64,000 nt of DNA from Roseiarcus sp963824475. Its GTDB lineage: Bacteria; Pseudomonadota; Alphaproteobacteria; Rhizobiales; Beijerinckiaceae. Location of the stretch: positions 62,001-126,000 of the forward strand of contig CAWGPR010000007.1 of NCBI GenBank assembly GCA_963824475.1. Reading direction: 5' to 3'. Below are positions 47,489-56,401 of the stretch, piece after piece. Below the pieces are notes generated by a model, which saw nothing but the letters and a program-made list of their open reading frames with translations, was not told where the DNA came from and did no database searches. The number at the start of each line of letters is the position of its first letter. Positions within the stretch are counted from its first letter, which is position 1. The position numbers and the translations under genes are program-made.

Positions 47489-48002
47489 AGCCGCGCAGCG
47501 GCTCCATGTTGGTCTTCGTCCAGAGTCTGCCTCCGCGAAGGCGGAGGTCTCGTCGATGAACACCAGGCGCTTGGGGTCGATCCGGCTCTGGCGCTTCGTC
47601 CACTGGGCGCGCCGCCGCGCCACGTCAGGCCGATCGCGTTCGCTGGCGACGACGGTTTTTTTTGAAGCTGAGCTTCTCGGCGTGAACGAAATTCCACACC
47701 GATCGATAATCGACCTTAAGGCCGCGCTCCGCGAGTTCGGCCACCAGCCCGCGCAAGGTGAAGGCGCCGTCCCGGACGCGCCGGGCCAGAAAGGCCGCGT
47801 GCTCGCCGGCGATCGCCTTGGGCTTGCGTCCGCCCATCCGGCCGGGCGCGACGCTCCCCGTCTCCCCAAACCGCCGCACCCAATTGATCACCGTGCTTGG
47901 CGCGACCCCGAAGCGCGCCGCCAATTCATGCCGCGACAGCCCGCCTTGCAAAACCACCGCTATCGCCCGCTCCCGAAGATCGATCGAATAAGGCTTTCCC
48001 AT
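47489..48002 (-). pseudogene. IS630-family transposase fragment with a 23-bp palindromic insertion
   Basis: From ATG 48002: HTH (SRHELAARFGVAPSTVINWV), GGRKPKAIAGEH, then RIDPKRLVFIDET with the first catalytic Asp. The frame is then broken by 23 bp (about 47523-47545) that include the perfect hairpin CCTCCGCGAAGGCGGAGG. Removing them restores FIDETWTKTNMEPLRGWAP, the normal IS630 sequence. Homology ends at about 47489 where methylase sequence begins. Inactive. Confidence 0.78.
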
Positions 48003-48071
48003 CCATGCTGGCCTCCTTCCCAGCCAGGACGGTGAATCAGAACAGCGCCGATTCGGGAATCCCCCTTCAAT

Positions 48072-48815
48072 TCAGCCCGAATTCATCCCGCTATAGGCTT
48101 GTCCGCCGCCGAGATAGGCGTCGCGGATCCGTTCGTCACTCCAGAGCGTCGCAGGGTCGCCGCCGAGCGCGAGCCGGCCACTCTCTAGCACATAGCCCCA
48201 GTTCGCGACCTTCAGAGCCATATGCGCGTTCTGCTCGACCAGCAGCACTGTCGTCCCGCGCTTATGGATTTCGGCGATGATCTGGAAAACCGCCTGCATG
48301 ACGACGGGCGCGAGGCCAAGCGAGGGCTCGTCGAGCAGCAATAAACGGGGCTTGGCCATCAGGCCGCGGGCAACCGCGACCATCTGCTGCTGACCGCCGG
48401 AAAGCGTCCAGCCAAGCGCGTTAGCGAAGGGCTTGATGCTGGGAAATACGTCAAACATCGCATCCGCCTCACGGCGGATGACCGTGCTGGAGGCGTTCCC
48501 GTTCGAGGCGCCGAGCATGATGTTCTCGCGTACACTGAGACCGGGAAAGACGCGCCGCCCCTCGGGCACATGCGCGACCCCGAGCTTGACGATCGTGCGA
48601 GGGCTTAGGCCCGCGATCGGTTTGCCGTCGAACAGGATCGAGCCGGCACGCGGCGCAACAAGACCGGAAATCGCGCGCAGCGTGGTCGACTTGCCCGCGC
48701 CGTTGGAGCCCAGCAGCGCGACGACGGCGCCCTCGTCGATCATGAACGAGACGCCGCCCAACGCCTCGATCTCACCGAAGCTGACGCCGAGATCTCTGAC
48801 TTCAAGCAGCGTCAT
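48072..48815 (-). CDS. livF: Branched-chain amino acid-type ABC ATP-binding protein LivF
   Basis: 247 residues. Walker A LLGSNGAGKSTTLR, signature LSGGQQQMVAVARGLM, Walker B LLLDEPSLGLAP and LLVEQNAHMAL typical for LivF. The start overlaps the stop of the LivM-LivG fusion by one base. Last gene of a leftward importer operon. Liv-type systems carry branched-chain amino acids but also urea, amides and aromatic acids, so the ligand is open. Confidence 0.93.
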   Translation of the reverse strand: MTLLEVRDLGVSFGEIEALGGVSFMIDEGAVVALLGSNGAGKSTTLRAISGLVAPRAGSILFDGKPIAGLSPRTIVKLGVAHVPEGRRVFPGLSVRENIMLGASNGNASSTVIRREADAMFDVFPSIKPFANALGWTLSGGQQQMVAVARGLMAKPRLLLLDEPSLGLAPVVMQAVFQIIAEIHKRGTTVLLVEQNAHMALKVANWGYVLESGRLALGGDPATLWSDERIRDAYLGGGQAYSGMNSG

Positions 48816-50539
48816 CAGGAGACCCCGAGATAGGCCGCGGCGACGTCAGGCTGCTGGAGCACGTCGGCGGTTTCCCCGTCGGCGATGCGGCGGCCAAAAT
48901 TGAGCACCGTTAGATGCCTTGTGGCCCCGGCGATCAAGGTCATGTCGTGATCAATAAGCAGAATGGTGAGGCCCTGGGCAGCGATGAGACCGAGCAAATC
49001 CTTTAGCGCTTTCTTCTCGCTCATGTTGAGGCCGGCTGCCGGTTCGTCGAGCAACAACACCGTGGGATTGGCGGCCAACGCGCGGGCAATCTCGATCAAG
49101 CGTTGATGGCCGTAGCTAAAGCTCGGGATTGTGTCGTTGGCGCGGTGCCCCAATCCGACGAAGTCGAGCGCGGCGCGGGCGCGGCGCCGAAGCGCGTCGC
49201 GTCCGCCCTCGACGAGCGCATTGCCATCGCGCTCAGCGCCGACCACGACATTTTCGAGCGCAGTCATCGACCGGAACAGACGAATGTTCTGGAACGTGCG
49301 CGCGAGGCCAGCGACCGTGCGTTTGTGGGCGGGCAGCGCGGTCACGTCCACGCCGTCGACGAAAATTGCGCCTGCCGTGGCGCGATAGAGCCCGGTCACG
49401 ACGTTGAGCGTTGTTGTCTTGCCGCTGCCGTTCGGGCCGATTAGGGCATGCACGCCGCCGCGTCGCACCTGAAGATCAACTCCGTCGACCGCTTTGAGGC
49501 CGCCGAAATTCTTGCACAGACCTCTAACCTCGAGTGCAATCGGCGCGCCAGAATCGACCGGACGCAACGTGAGAGGTTCACCGGCCTTCGATTGCGCACG
49601 CTCGCGAGTTCGGAACAACCGGCTAACGTAGCCCCAGATGCCGTCGGGCATGAAGACAACGATCAAGATGACGGCGAGGCCGTACAGTGCGAGATAAAGG
49701 CCCGGCACGCTCTTGAGGAATCGCAGCCATTCCGGGATGAGGATGAGCAGGCCCGTGCCGATGGCCGAGCCGATCGGCGAGGAGACGCCGCCAAGCAACG
49801 CCATCGTCAGCAGAACGATCGAATCGGAGAAGGCGAACTGATCAGGGCTGATGTAGGAAAATCCGCCCGCAAACAGTCCTCCGCCGAGCCCGGCCAGCAA
49901 AGCGGCGAGCGCGAAGGCGATCAGCTTTGTGCGGAAGACGTCGATTCCGCCGGCGCTGGCGGCGAGTTCGTTATCGCGGACCGCGCGCATTGCGCGCCCG
50001 AGGCGCGTGTCGGTGAGACACCAGACGAGATAGCCGGAAATCGTGAGCGTGGCGACAACAAGGGCAAGAAAGGCCTGACCCGAGGCGAAACCCGCGGGCC
50101 GCCGGATCGAACTCACTCCGTCCGGCCCGTGGGTGAAGCCGATCGCGTTGATGAGGACGACGGTCAATATCTGCTGAAAGGAGATGGTGACCATTGCGAG
50201 ATAGTGACCGCCCAGGCGCAACGTTGAGAGGCCGAGCGCAGCGCCCGCCGCGAGAGCGAGCGCCATGCCTCCTAGGAGGCAAAGCCAAAACGGCATCTCA
50301 TAGTCGACTGTTCCGAGGGCGACCGTATAGGCGCCGAGCGCGAAAAACGCGGCCTGCGCGAGATTGATCTGGCCGCAAAGCCCCAAGACGATCGACAGGC
50401 CGAAAACCGCGATAGCGTAAGTCGCCGCTTGCATCAGGATGTTGGCGACATAGGCGTCGGTCTTGATGGTTGCGGCGAGCGCCACCAGCGCGGCCGCGGC
50501 AAGCGCGTAGACGAGTTGTCCGATCACGGAGCGGCGCAT
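48815..50539 (-). CDS. Fused LivM permease-LivG ATPase
   Basis: 574 residues from ATG 50539, one base after the LivH stop; a much longer in-frame start lies inside livH in another phase. Residues 1 to about 320 are a LivM permease (QAATYAIAVFGLSIVLGLCG; GQINLAQAAFFALGAYTVAL). From about 335 a LivG ATPase follows: Walker A IGPNGSGKTTTLN, signature-region FSYGHQRLIEIARALA, Walker B VLLLDEPAAGLN. Such LivMG fusions occur in some proteobacteria. The fusion fixes the ATPase to one membrane subunit. Confidence 0.9.
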   Translation of the reverse strand: MRRSVIGQLVYALAAAALVALAATIKTDAYVANILMQAATYAIAVFGLSIVLGLCGQINLAQAAFFALGAYTVALGTVDYEMPFWLCLLGGMALALAAGAALGLSTLRLGGHYLAMVTISFQQILTVVLINAIGFTHGPDGVSSIRRPAGFASGQAFLALVVATLTISGYLVWCLTDTRLGRAMRAVRDNELAASAGGIDVFRTKLIAFALAALLAGLGGGLFAGGFSYISPDQFAFSDSIVLLTMALLGGVSSPIGSAIGTGLLILIPEWLRFLKSVPGLYLALYGLAVILIVVFMPDGIWGYVSRLFRTRERAQSKAGEPLTLRPVDSGAPIALEVRGLCKNFGGLKAVDGVDLQVRRGGVHALIGPNGSGKTTTLNVVTGLYRATAGAIFVDGVDVTALPAHKRTVAGLARTFQNIRLFRSMTALENVVVGAERDGNALVEGGRDALRRRARAALDFVGLGHRANDTIPSFSYGHQRLIEIARALAANPTVLLLDEPAAGLNMSEKKALKDLLGLIAAQGLTILLIDHDMTLIAGATRHLTVLNFGRRIADGETADVLQQPDVAAAYLGVS

Positions 50540-50540
50540 C

Positions 50541-51416
50541 TCAAGCCTTTTCCGCCACCCGCTCGCCGAAGATGCCTTGCGGTCGGACGATGAGAAACAG
50601 GATGAGCACCAGGAAGGCGAAGGCGTCCTTGAACGGCACTGAGATATAGGCGGCCCCGAAGGTCTCGATGACGCCGATCGCGAACCCGCCAAGGATTGCC
50701 CCGGCGACGTCGCCAAAGCCGCCGATGATCGTCGCAGCGAAGGCCTTCAGCGCAATCGTCGACCCCATCTGGATCGAGACGAATAGCACCGGCGCTACCA
50801 GAATGCCTGCGATTCCGCCAAGGACGGCGCTGTAAGCGAAGGTGATCATGATCATCCCGGCGACGGGAATGCCGAGCAGAGTCGCCATTTCTTTGTCCTG
50901 GCTCGTCGCTTGCAGCTTCTTGCCGATCAAGGTGCGCTCAAACAGCCAATATTGGAACGCTACGAGCGCGAGCGTGACGCCGATGATGATCAAATATTGG
51001 CTGTCGAGATAGACGGGTCCAAGCTGAAAGCCGGGGGTATCGAGCCAGCCGGGCAGCACTTGTGGCTGCGGACCGTAAAGCGCGAGAACGCTGTTGGAAA
51101 GGAAGATCGACGCTCCAATTGTGGAGATCAGCACCGGCAGGAACGTGCGGTTGCGCAGCGGATAATAGACGAACAAATTGAAAACCGCGCCGAGCAGCGC
51201 CATCCCCGCGATCGAAATCAGAAATGCGAGCCAATAGGGCCAGCCTAGATCGACCGCAAACACGACCATCAAATAAGCGGCGACCATCGAGAACTCGCCC
51301 TGAGCGAAATTGACGACACTGGTGGCACGAAAAATCAAGACAAAGCCCAGCGCGACGAGGGCGTAGACGGCGCCGATGCCAATTCCCGTGAAGAGCAATT
51401 GCAGAAAGAAATCCAT
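50541..51416 (-). CDS. livH: Branched-chain amino acid-type ABC permease LivH
   Basis: 291 residues; I choose ATG 51416 (MDFFLQLLFTGIGIGAVYAL), the standard LivH beginning, over the longer frame to 51521. It has the family block ATSVVNFAQGEFSMVAAYLM and about eight membrane segments. Pairs with the permease half of the LivMG fusion in the inner membrane. Preceded by the binding-protein gene with a 101-bp gap. Confidence 0.93.
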   Translation of the reverse strand: MDFFLQLLFTGIGIGAVYALVALGFVLIFRATSVVNFAQGEFSMVAAYLMVVFAVDLGWPYWLAFLISIAGMALLGAVFNLFVYYPLRNRTFLPVLISTIGASIFLSNSVLALYGPQPQVLPGWLDTPGFQLGPVYLDSQYLIIIGVTLALVAFQYWLFERTLIGKKLQATSQDKEMATLLGIPVAGMIMITFAYSAVLGGIAGILVAPVLFVSIQMGSTIALKAFAATIIGGFGDVAGAILGGFAIGVIETFGAAYISVPFKDAFAFLVLILFLIVRPQGIFGERVAEKA

Positions 51417-51517
51417 GGGCGGCGCCTTGAGACCATCTGTCGCGTTGGCCCGCAAGCGCCGCCAACTCATTGAGCATACGTCCGTGACCGGTAGGACGCG
51501 CCGCGGACGGGCGCCAG

Positions 51518-52660
51518 TCACTCCGTGAATTCGATATGCTTGTCGAAGACGATCACGCCCTTTTCGTTGCGGACGACGTTGTAGCCGTGCAGGCCGTCGC
51601 CGAACTGGTCGAAGTTGTATTCGCCCTCCGCGCCCTTGTAACCCTTGGTGGACAAGATCGCGGCGCGGATCTTGCCGGGATCGGTCGAACCGGCCTTGTT
51701 GATGGCGGCGGACAAAATGCCGATCGCGTCATAGGTCCAGGAGCTGAAAGGGTCTGGCGGCGCGTTCGAGACGGCGCTGTAGAGCTTGGCGAATTCCTTC
51801 GCCTCCGGACTCGAATCGATGGCGTAATCGGCGACGCCGTAGGTGCCCCAGAGCGCGGGGCCGGCGAGTTTCACCGCCTCGGCGGTGACGGTCGTGGGCG
51901 ACCCGACCCACGGAAGCGTCACGCCGAGCTGCCGCAACTGTCGCGCGAAGATCGCCTGATCGTTGGAGAAGGTGAAATAGGAGCCGAGTATGTCGGCGCC
52001 GGACGATTTAATCGCGAGCACGACCGGCGTGAAATCCTGGCTCTGGTTGGGATAGCCTTGATCAATCGCGATCTTGGCGCCGAGTTTATCGAGCGAGGCC
52101 GACAAGGCCTTCAAGCCGCCCATGCCGAACGCGTCGGTGGAATGGACGATCGCCCAGTTCTTCTTTCCGAGGGTCTCGACGCCGTAGGAGGCGATCACGC
52201 GGCCTGAATAGGTGTCGTTCGGCCGAAAGCGGATGAACCAGGGATTGCCCATTTTCGTCAGCGCGGGATCGGTGCCGCCGAAGCAGACGGGTTTGCCGGT
52301 CCTGAGGATGTCGGCGGCCATCGCATGATTCTGCGTCGAACGGATCGACCCAAGGAAGGCGACGATGTCGGGCTGCGCCGCGAGCTTGGAGAATGCGAGC
52401 ACCGCGCCGGGATTGGTCGTCTGGTCGTCCTCGGTGACGAGTTCGACCTGCTTTCCCAATACGCCGCCAGACTTATTGACGCGATCGAGCGCGATCTTGG
52501 CGCCGATCAGCGCATATTTGCCGCTGTCGGCCGCGGGGCCGGTAACCGGCAGCACCATGCCGATCCTAATCGCGTCGCCCGCGCGAGCAACGCGGCAGAA
52601 CATGGGCGCCGCGAGACTCGCGGCGAGCCCTGCGTTTACGGACCGTCTGTTGAGCCTCAT
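51518..52660 (-). CDS. ABC transporter substrate-binding protein, LivK-like
   Basis: 380 residues from ATG 52660 with GGGAGGAA upstream. Tat-like leader (NRRSVNAGLAASLAAPMF), then a periplasmic-binding type 1 domain: IRIGMVLPVTGPAADSGKYA and VTEDDQTTNPGAVLAFSKL. First gene of the leftward liv operon. The divergent upstream region carries no enzyme gene that would hint at the ligand. Confidence 0.92.
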   Translation of the reverse strand: MRLNRRSVNAGLAASLAAPMFCRVARAGDAIRIGMVLPVTGPAADSGKYALIGAKIALDRVNKSGGVLGKQVELVTEDDQTTNPGAVLAFSKLAAQPDIVAFLGSIRSTQNHAMAADILRTGKPVCFGGTDPALTKMGNPWFIRFRPNDTYSGRVIASYGVETLGKKNWAIVHSTDAFGMGGLKALSASLDKLGAKIAIDQGYPNQSQDFTPVVLAIKSSGADILGSYFTFSNDQAIFARQLRQLGVTLPWVGSPTTVTAEAVKLAGPALWGTYGVADYAIDSSPEAKEFAKLYSAVSNAPPDPFSSWTYDAIGILSAAINKAGSTDPGKIRAAILSTKGYKGAEGEYNFDQFGDGLHGYNVVRNEKGVIVFDKHIEFTE

Positions 52661-53053
52661 ACGTTCCTCCCGTTCGCCTTGCGCTTGGTTCCGGCGGACA
52701 ATTCGCCGGGCCGCCGCCGCATTCAACTCAAACTTGCGGAATTCGTTCGATCCTGCAAGCCCGGAACCGTTTAGGTGCACGCTTCTTCGCGATTGGGAGC
52801 GCGTTCCGGAGAATGGCCTTAGGTCGCCCTTGCCCCAGATTCTGGCCGACCTCGACAACGAACTCGTGCAGTGGCACCGTCTTGAGCGCCATTCAAGACG
52901 CCCAGGGCGGCGCGTGCGAGATGGCTGGCCACTTCGTGCAGGAGCAACGGTTCGAACGGGGGCCCCCGACGACAGACCGGCGCTCCACCGGGTCTCGCCT
53001 TCGGAAGCGGCAAGGCCTCAACCGCCGGACAGATGCGCGCCCCAAGAACGCGA
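52661..53053. other. Gene-free stretch upstream of the liv operon
   Basis: About 390 bp with several short frames on both strands, none resembling a family or having a ribosome site. It should hold the promoter of the liv operon and the 3' end of the small gene at 53054. A frame containing LADLDNELVQWHRLERH could be a relic but is not convincing. Confidence 0.4.
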
Positions 53054-53278
53054 TCAGTTGCAATCGCTCAAACACTGATTGAATAATTCGCAAGGACTGT
53101 GCATTGGGGCGACCCCTTCCTGGCACTCCTTATTCTCATTGTACTGTGCTTCACACTTCGCCCGACACGCGTCTTTCGATTGGGCATTCTGTGAGGGTGC
53201 CTGCGAAGACTTACTCTCTTGTGCGGATGCTTGAATCATCAAGGACAGCGCGATTGCCAAACACAATATCCTGATCAT
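53054..53278 (-). CDS. Small secreted cysteine-rich protein
   Basis: 74 residues. A clean signal peptide (MIRILCLAIALSLMIQASAQ) precedes a polar mature part with six cysteines in the pattern C-x3-C-x8-C-x10-C-x5-C-x3-C, starting DACRAKCEAQYNENKECQEG. This suggests a disulfide-bonded periplasmic or secreted peptide. I know no family. Its start is only about 20 bp from the IS5 copy at 53299, so its original promoter is probably cut off; any expression may come from the IS. Confidence 0.6.
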   Translation of the reverse strand: MIRILCLAIALSLMIQASAQESKSSQAPSQNAQSKDACRAKCEAQYNENKECQEGVAPMHSPCELFNQCLSDCN

Positions 53279-53298
53279 GACGGGTCACCCGCACCTAG

Positions 53299-54174
53299 GC
53301 CGTGTGGACGAATTTTGGAGAGATGGCGCTTTTGGGATTCCCGCGGTGAATCAGGCATGATTCATAGGACTCCGACCGAATCGGAGGCCGGAGTCAATGT
53401 CGACAAAGATGGATGATGACGATTGGAAGCACACGCTTGCGGTGTTCCGCGCCTGCCTGCCTCGGCGCGGCCGGAAAGCCGAGGACGACCGCCGCTTCCT
53501 CGAGGCGCTTCATTTCTTCACCGTCGAGAACGTTCGCTGGCGCGCGCTGCCGGAGCGCTTCGGTCATTGGAACAGCGTGTGGAAGCGCTTCGATCGCTTG
53601 AGCAAGGCTGGCGTCTTCGAGGCCTTCTTCGACACGCTCGCGTCCATGAGCTCCACGGCGCATCTCCTTCAGATGTTCGACTCCACCGTCGTGCGCGCTC
53701 ATGTATCGGCGGCTGGAGCAAAGGGGGGCAAGAAGGCCAGGCGCTCGGGCGCTCGCGTGGCGGCTTCACCACGAAAATTCACGCAAAATCGGACGCTTCC
53801 GGGGATATCATCGCCTTCGACCTGACCGGCGGCGAAGCCTTCGACGGGCGTCACTTCGAAACCCTGCTCGATATCGGGCCCGACATTCAGCCGCGCGCCG
53901 TCATCTGCGACAAAGGCTACGCCAGCAAGGCTAATCGGGACGCCGCGAGAGCGCGCGGCATCGCTCCGGTCATCCCCCACAAGGCGAACGAAAAGAACAA
54001 GCCAGCCTTCTTCGCACGCACCCTCTACAAAGCCCGCGCACGCATCGAGCAGGGCGTCGGACGGCTCAAGCGCTTCAAGCGCGTCGCGCTCCGCTGCGAA
54101 AAGACCGAACGAAACTTCAGATCAATCGTCAGCTTCGCCGCCGGCCTTTGCTTGATCAAATTCGTCCACGCGGC
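53299..54174 (+). mobile_element. IS5-family (IS427-like) element, copy 2, 876 bp
   Basis: Same length, orientation and ends as the copy at 16123-16998, flanked by CTAG (53295-53298; 54175-54178). Three differences seen by eye: one near 53807, one near 54147 and one in the right repeat (CCACGCGGC instead of CCACACGGC). An IS630 element is inserted directly at its right CTAG. Confidence 0.92.
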
Positions 54175-54178
54175 CTAG
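53397..54178 (+). CDS. IS5-family transposase made by -1 frameshift, copy 2
   Basis: Same two-frame layout as the copy at 16221-17002, with the AAAGGGGGG slippage run near 53720-53728. The protein differs from copy 1 at only a few positions (one near the junction, one near the C-terminus: VHAA for VHTA). The stop TAG again comes from the CTAG flank. Confidence 0.88.
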
Positions 54179-55335
54179 TACCTCGTCACAGAGGTTTTGA
54201 CTCTTTGATTTTGGTCTGATTTGAGCGTGGGCTTGGGGTAAGCGCGCCCCATTTTGGCGCGGGCTTTTTGGGTTGTGAACATCCAGTTGATGCGGGCGCA
54301 TTCGGCGTTGCGTCGCTTCTCCCAAGCAGCGGTCTCGGCGACAAGCCGGGTGTAGCTTTCGATGCGCCGATCGAGACATTGACTGGCCAGGACGCCGATC
54401 TCGATCTCGACCATGTTCAGCCAGCTGGCGTGCTTGGGGACGTAGTGGAACTCCAGCCGGCGCAGCACCCGTCGCGCTTCGTCGGCTGGGAAAGTCTGGT
54501 AGAGCGCGCCGGCGGAATGGGTCGACAAGTTGTCGAGCACCACGCGAATGCGCTCCGCCTCGGGATAATGGACATCGGTGAGGTCGCGCATGCAGACGGC
54601 GAAGTCTTCGGCGGCGCGCCGTTCGGTGACCTTCACCTTGCGCCAGGGGCGGTTCACATCCAAGAACACGAACAGGTTCGCGGTTCCGTTGCGTTTATAT
54701 TCGCAGTCGTAGCGCTCGATTTGCCGCGGCTCGGGCGGGATCGGCCGGCGGACCTCGCCGATGAGCTGGATCGGGCTCTCGTCGAAGCAGACCACCGGGC
54801 GCTCGGGATCGGGCGCTTCGGAATAAAGATCGAGCACCTCCTCCATACGGGCGACGTAGTCGGCGTCGACCTGCGGAATGCACCACATGTCCTTGCGCCA
54901 TGGCTTGAGGTCATTTTCGGCCAAGCGCCGACGCACCGTCTCGCGCGACACACTCTCGTGCGCAGTCAGCCTGACCAGTTCACCGGACAGCAACTCCAGC
55001 GTCCAGCGAGCGCGGCCCGCGGGTGGACTCGAACAGGCCGTTGCCACCAGCAGGGCTTCCTCCTTGCCCGAGAGCTTGCGGTTTGCTCCGGGGCGCGGCT
55101 CTTCGCTGAGCGCCGCCTCCAGGTTGCCGAGGACGAAGCGGCGCTTAGTCCGATAGACGGTCGAGCTGCCCACGCCGACATTGGTCGCGATCGCCTCGTC
55201 GCTGGCGCCGCCATCCGCCGCCAACAATATCTGCGCCCGCTTGAGCCTGCGTGCCGCATGCTTGCCGCCGCTCAGAAGCTCCGTCAGTTCGGTGCGTTCG
55301 GTTTGGCTGAGTTCGACCCGATAGCGTACATTCAT
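54175..55335 (-). CDS. IS630-family transposase
   Basis: 386 residues from ATG 55335 with GAGGAGGCACGG upstream. HTH domain (DEAIATNVGVGSSTVYRTKR), then DDE residues in VVCFDESPIQL, RIRVVLDNLSTHS and the final SWLNMVEIEIGVL. The stop codon TAG is partly made from the target TA, just outside the inverted repeat. Confidence 0.93.
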   Translation of the reverse strand: MNVRYRVELSQTERTELTELLSGGKHAARRLKRAQILLAADGGASDEAIATNVGVGSSTVYRTKRRFVLGNLEAALSEEPRPGANRKLSGKEEALLVATACSSPPAGRARWTLELLSGELVRLTAHESVSRETVRRRLAENDLKPWRKDMWCIPQVDADYVARMEEVLDLYSEAPDPERPVVCFDESPIQLIGEVRRPIPPEPRQIERYDCEYKRNGTANLFVFLDVNRPWRKVKVTERRAAEDFAVCMRDLTDVHYPEAERIRVVLDNLSTHSAGALYQTFPADEARRVLRRLEFHYVPKHASWLNMVEIEIGVLASQCLDRRIESYTRLVAETAAWEKRRNAECARINWMFTTQKARAKMGRAYPKPTLKSDQNQRVKTSVTRY

Positions 55336-55674
55336 CCGTGCCTCCTCGTGTTGAGGCACGCACGAACAGCTGAATCGGATGGCCGGAGTGAGTCGCCCTG
55401 CAAAAACCTTCACACCCAGGCAGGGCCAATATCTGGCGTTTATCCACCTCTACACGCGCCTGCACCGCCGGCCGCCGGCCGAAACTGAGATGCAGGACTA
55501 TTTTCGCGTCAGCCCGCCTTCCGTGCACCAGATGGTACTGACGCTCGAACAAGCTGGCTTCATTAGGCGGCAGCCGAGAACGCCCGCAGCATCGAACTGC
55601 TCGTTGATCCGACACAGCTGCCAGAGTTACTTTGACCCCGGATTCAACCGGTCAAGATCACTGTGCCGAGGTAC
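54178..55674 (-). mobile_element. IS630-family element with passenger gene, 1497 bp
   Basis: Inward-reading ends GTACCTCGTCACAG and GTACCTCGGCACAG, each next to TA (54176-54177 and 55675-55676), the standard IS630 target duplication. The target TA is the centre of the CTAG at the right end of IS5 copy 2; removing the element restores CTAGTGG. It carries a transposase and, divergently, a LexA-like passenger. Confidence 0.88.
55379..55635 (+). CDS. LexA-like winged-helix passenger protein of IS630, apparent frameshift
   Basis: Divergent from the transposase and inside the element. FTPRQGQYLAFIHLYTRLHR, RRPPAETEMQDYFRVSPPSV and HQMVLTLEQAGFIRRQP form the DNA-binding domain of LexA-like small proteins often carried with IS630 elements. 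The frame breaks at GAAC (55578-55581). Adding one T restores GANTC and the family ending RIARSIELLVDPTQLPELL, 85 residues in all. Role unknown; it may regulate transposition. Confidence 0.7.
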
Positions 55675-55770
55675 TAGTGGATGGAATCTCGCGCCCGGCG
55701 CCCACTCGTCGCCGTTGCGGACCAGGCGACCGAAAGGGTGCCAGGACTTGGCTTTCGAGCCGGCCCAGCT

Positions 55771-56172
55771 TCAGGCGGGCGAGGCGAGGGGCTTGCCCTT
55801 TTCGACGACGTAGGTGATCGCCAGAATCGTGGGCTTGTCGCTGTTCTTGCCGCCATGCGGCGCCCGCGTGGGAACCTGGAATCCGTCCCCTGCCTTGAAG
55901 GTCCGTGTGCCTTGGCCGTCGACGCTCAGTTCCAACGCGCCTTCGACGACATAGCTCGATTCAATCCCCGGATGGGTATGGCGAGGGACCAATGCCCCCG
56001 CGTCGAGATCGACGCGGACGTTGACGGTCTCGTAGCCCTCCATCGGCCCGTCAGTGCGGGTGATGATGGTGCGCTTCAGCCCGCCGGGCGCGTTCTGAGC
56101 TTCGGCGCCGGTCGCGAGAAAACCCATGACAGCGCATAGCGCGCAGCCGGCGAACCCTCGTCGCGTCAACAT
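55771..56172 (-). CDS. Secreted cupin-domain protein
   Basis: 133 residues from ATG 56172 with AGGGAGG upstream. Tat-like/Sec leader (LTRRGFAGCALCAVMGFLAT), then a single cupin-2 barrel with metal-ligand motif PRHTHPGIESSYVVEG and the second motif GDGFQVPTRAPHG. Secreted one-domain cupins bind small ligands or act as isomerases or dioxygenases; the reaction here is unknown. It stands alone between the IS630 element and larA and is followed by no cotranscribed gene. Confidence 0.82.
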   Translation of the reverse strand: MLTRRGFAGCALCAVMGFLATGAEAQNAPGGLKRTIITRTDGPMEGYETVNVRVDLDAGALVPRHTHPGIESSYVVEGALELSVDGQGTRTFKAGDGFQVPTRAPHGGKNSDKPTILAITYVVEKGKPLASPA

Positions 56173-56401
56173 GCGATCCTCCCTGATCGTTGATTGCGGA
56201 GATTCGACGCGACTGGGGACGCCTGTCAAGCGGGATGGCCCTTATCTGCGGACTCGTTGGTGTTTGGCGTGAGCCGTTTTGGCGCAGTTTGTTTGTAAGT
56301 AATACGCTCCAAAGACCTTGCGGGTCGTCCGATTGGCGCAGGGGACAACCGACCGCCAAAGCGGGACGGCGCGGAATATTCCTTTGCTGGACAGTCGGAC
56401 G

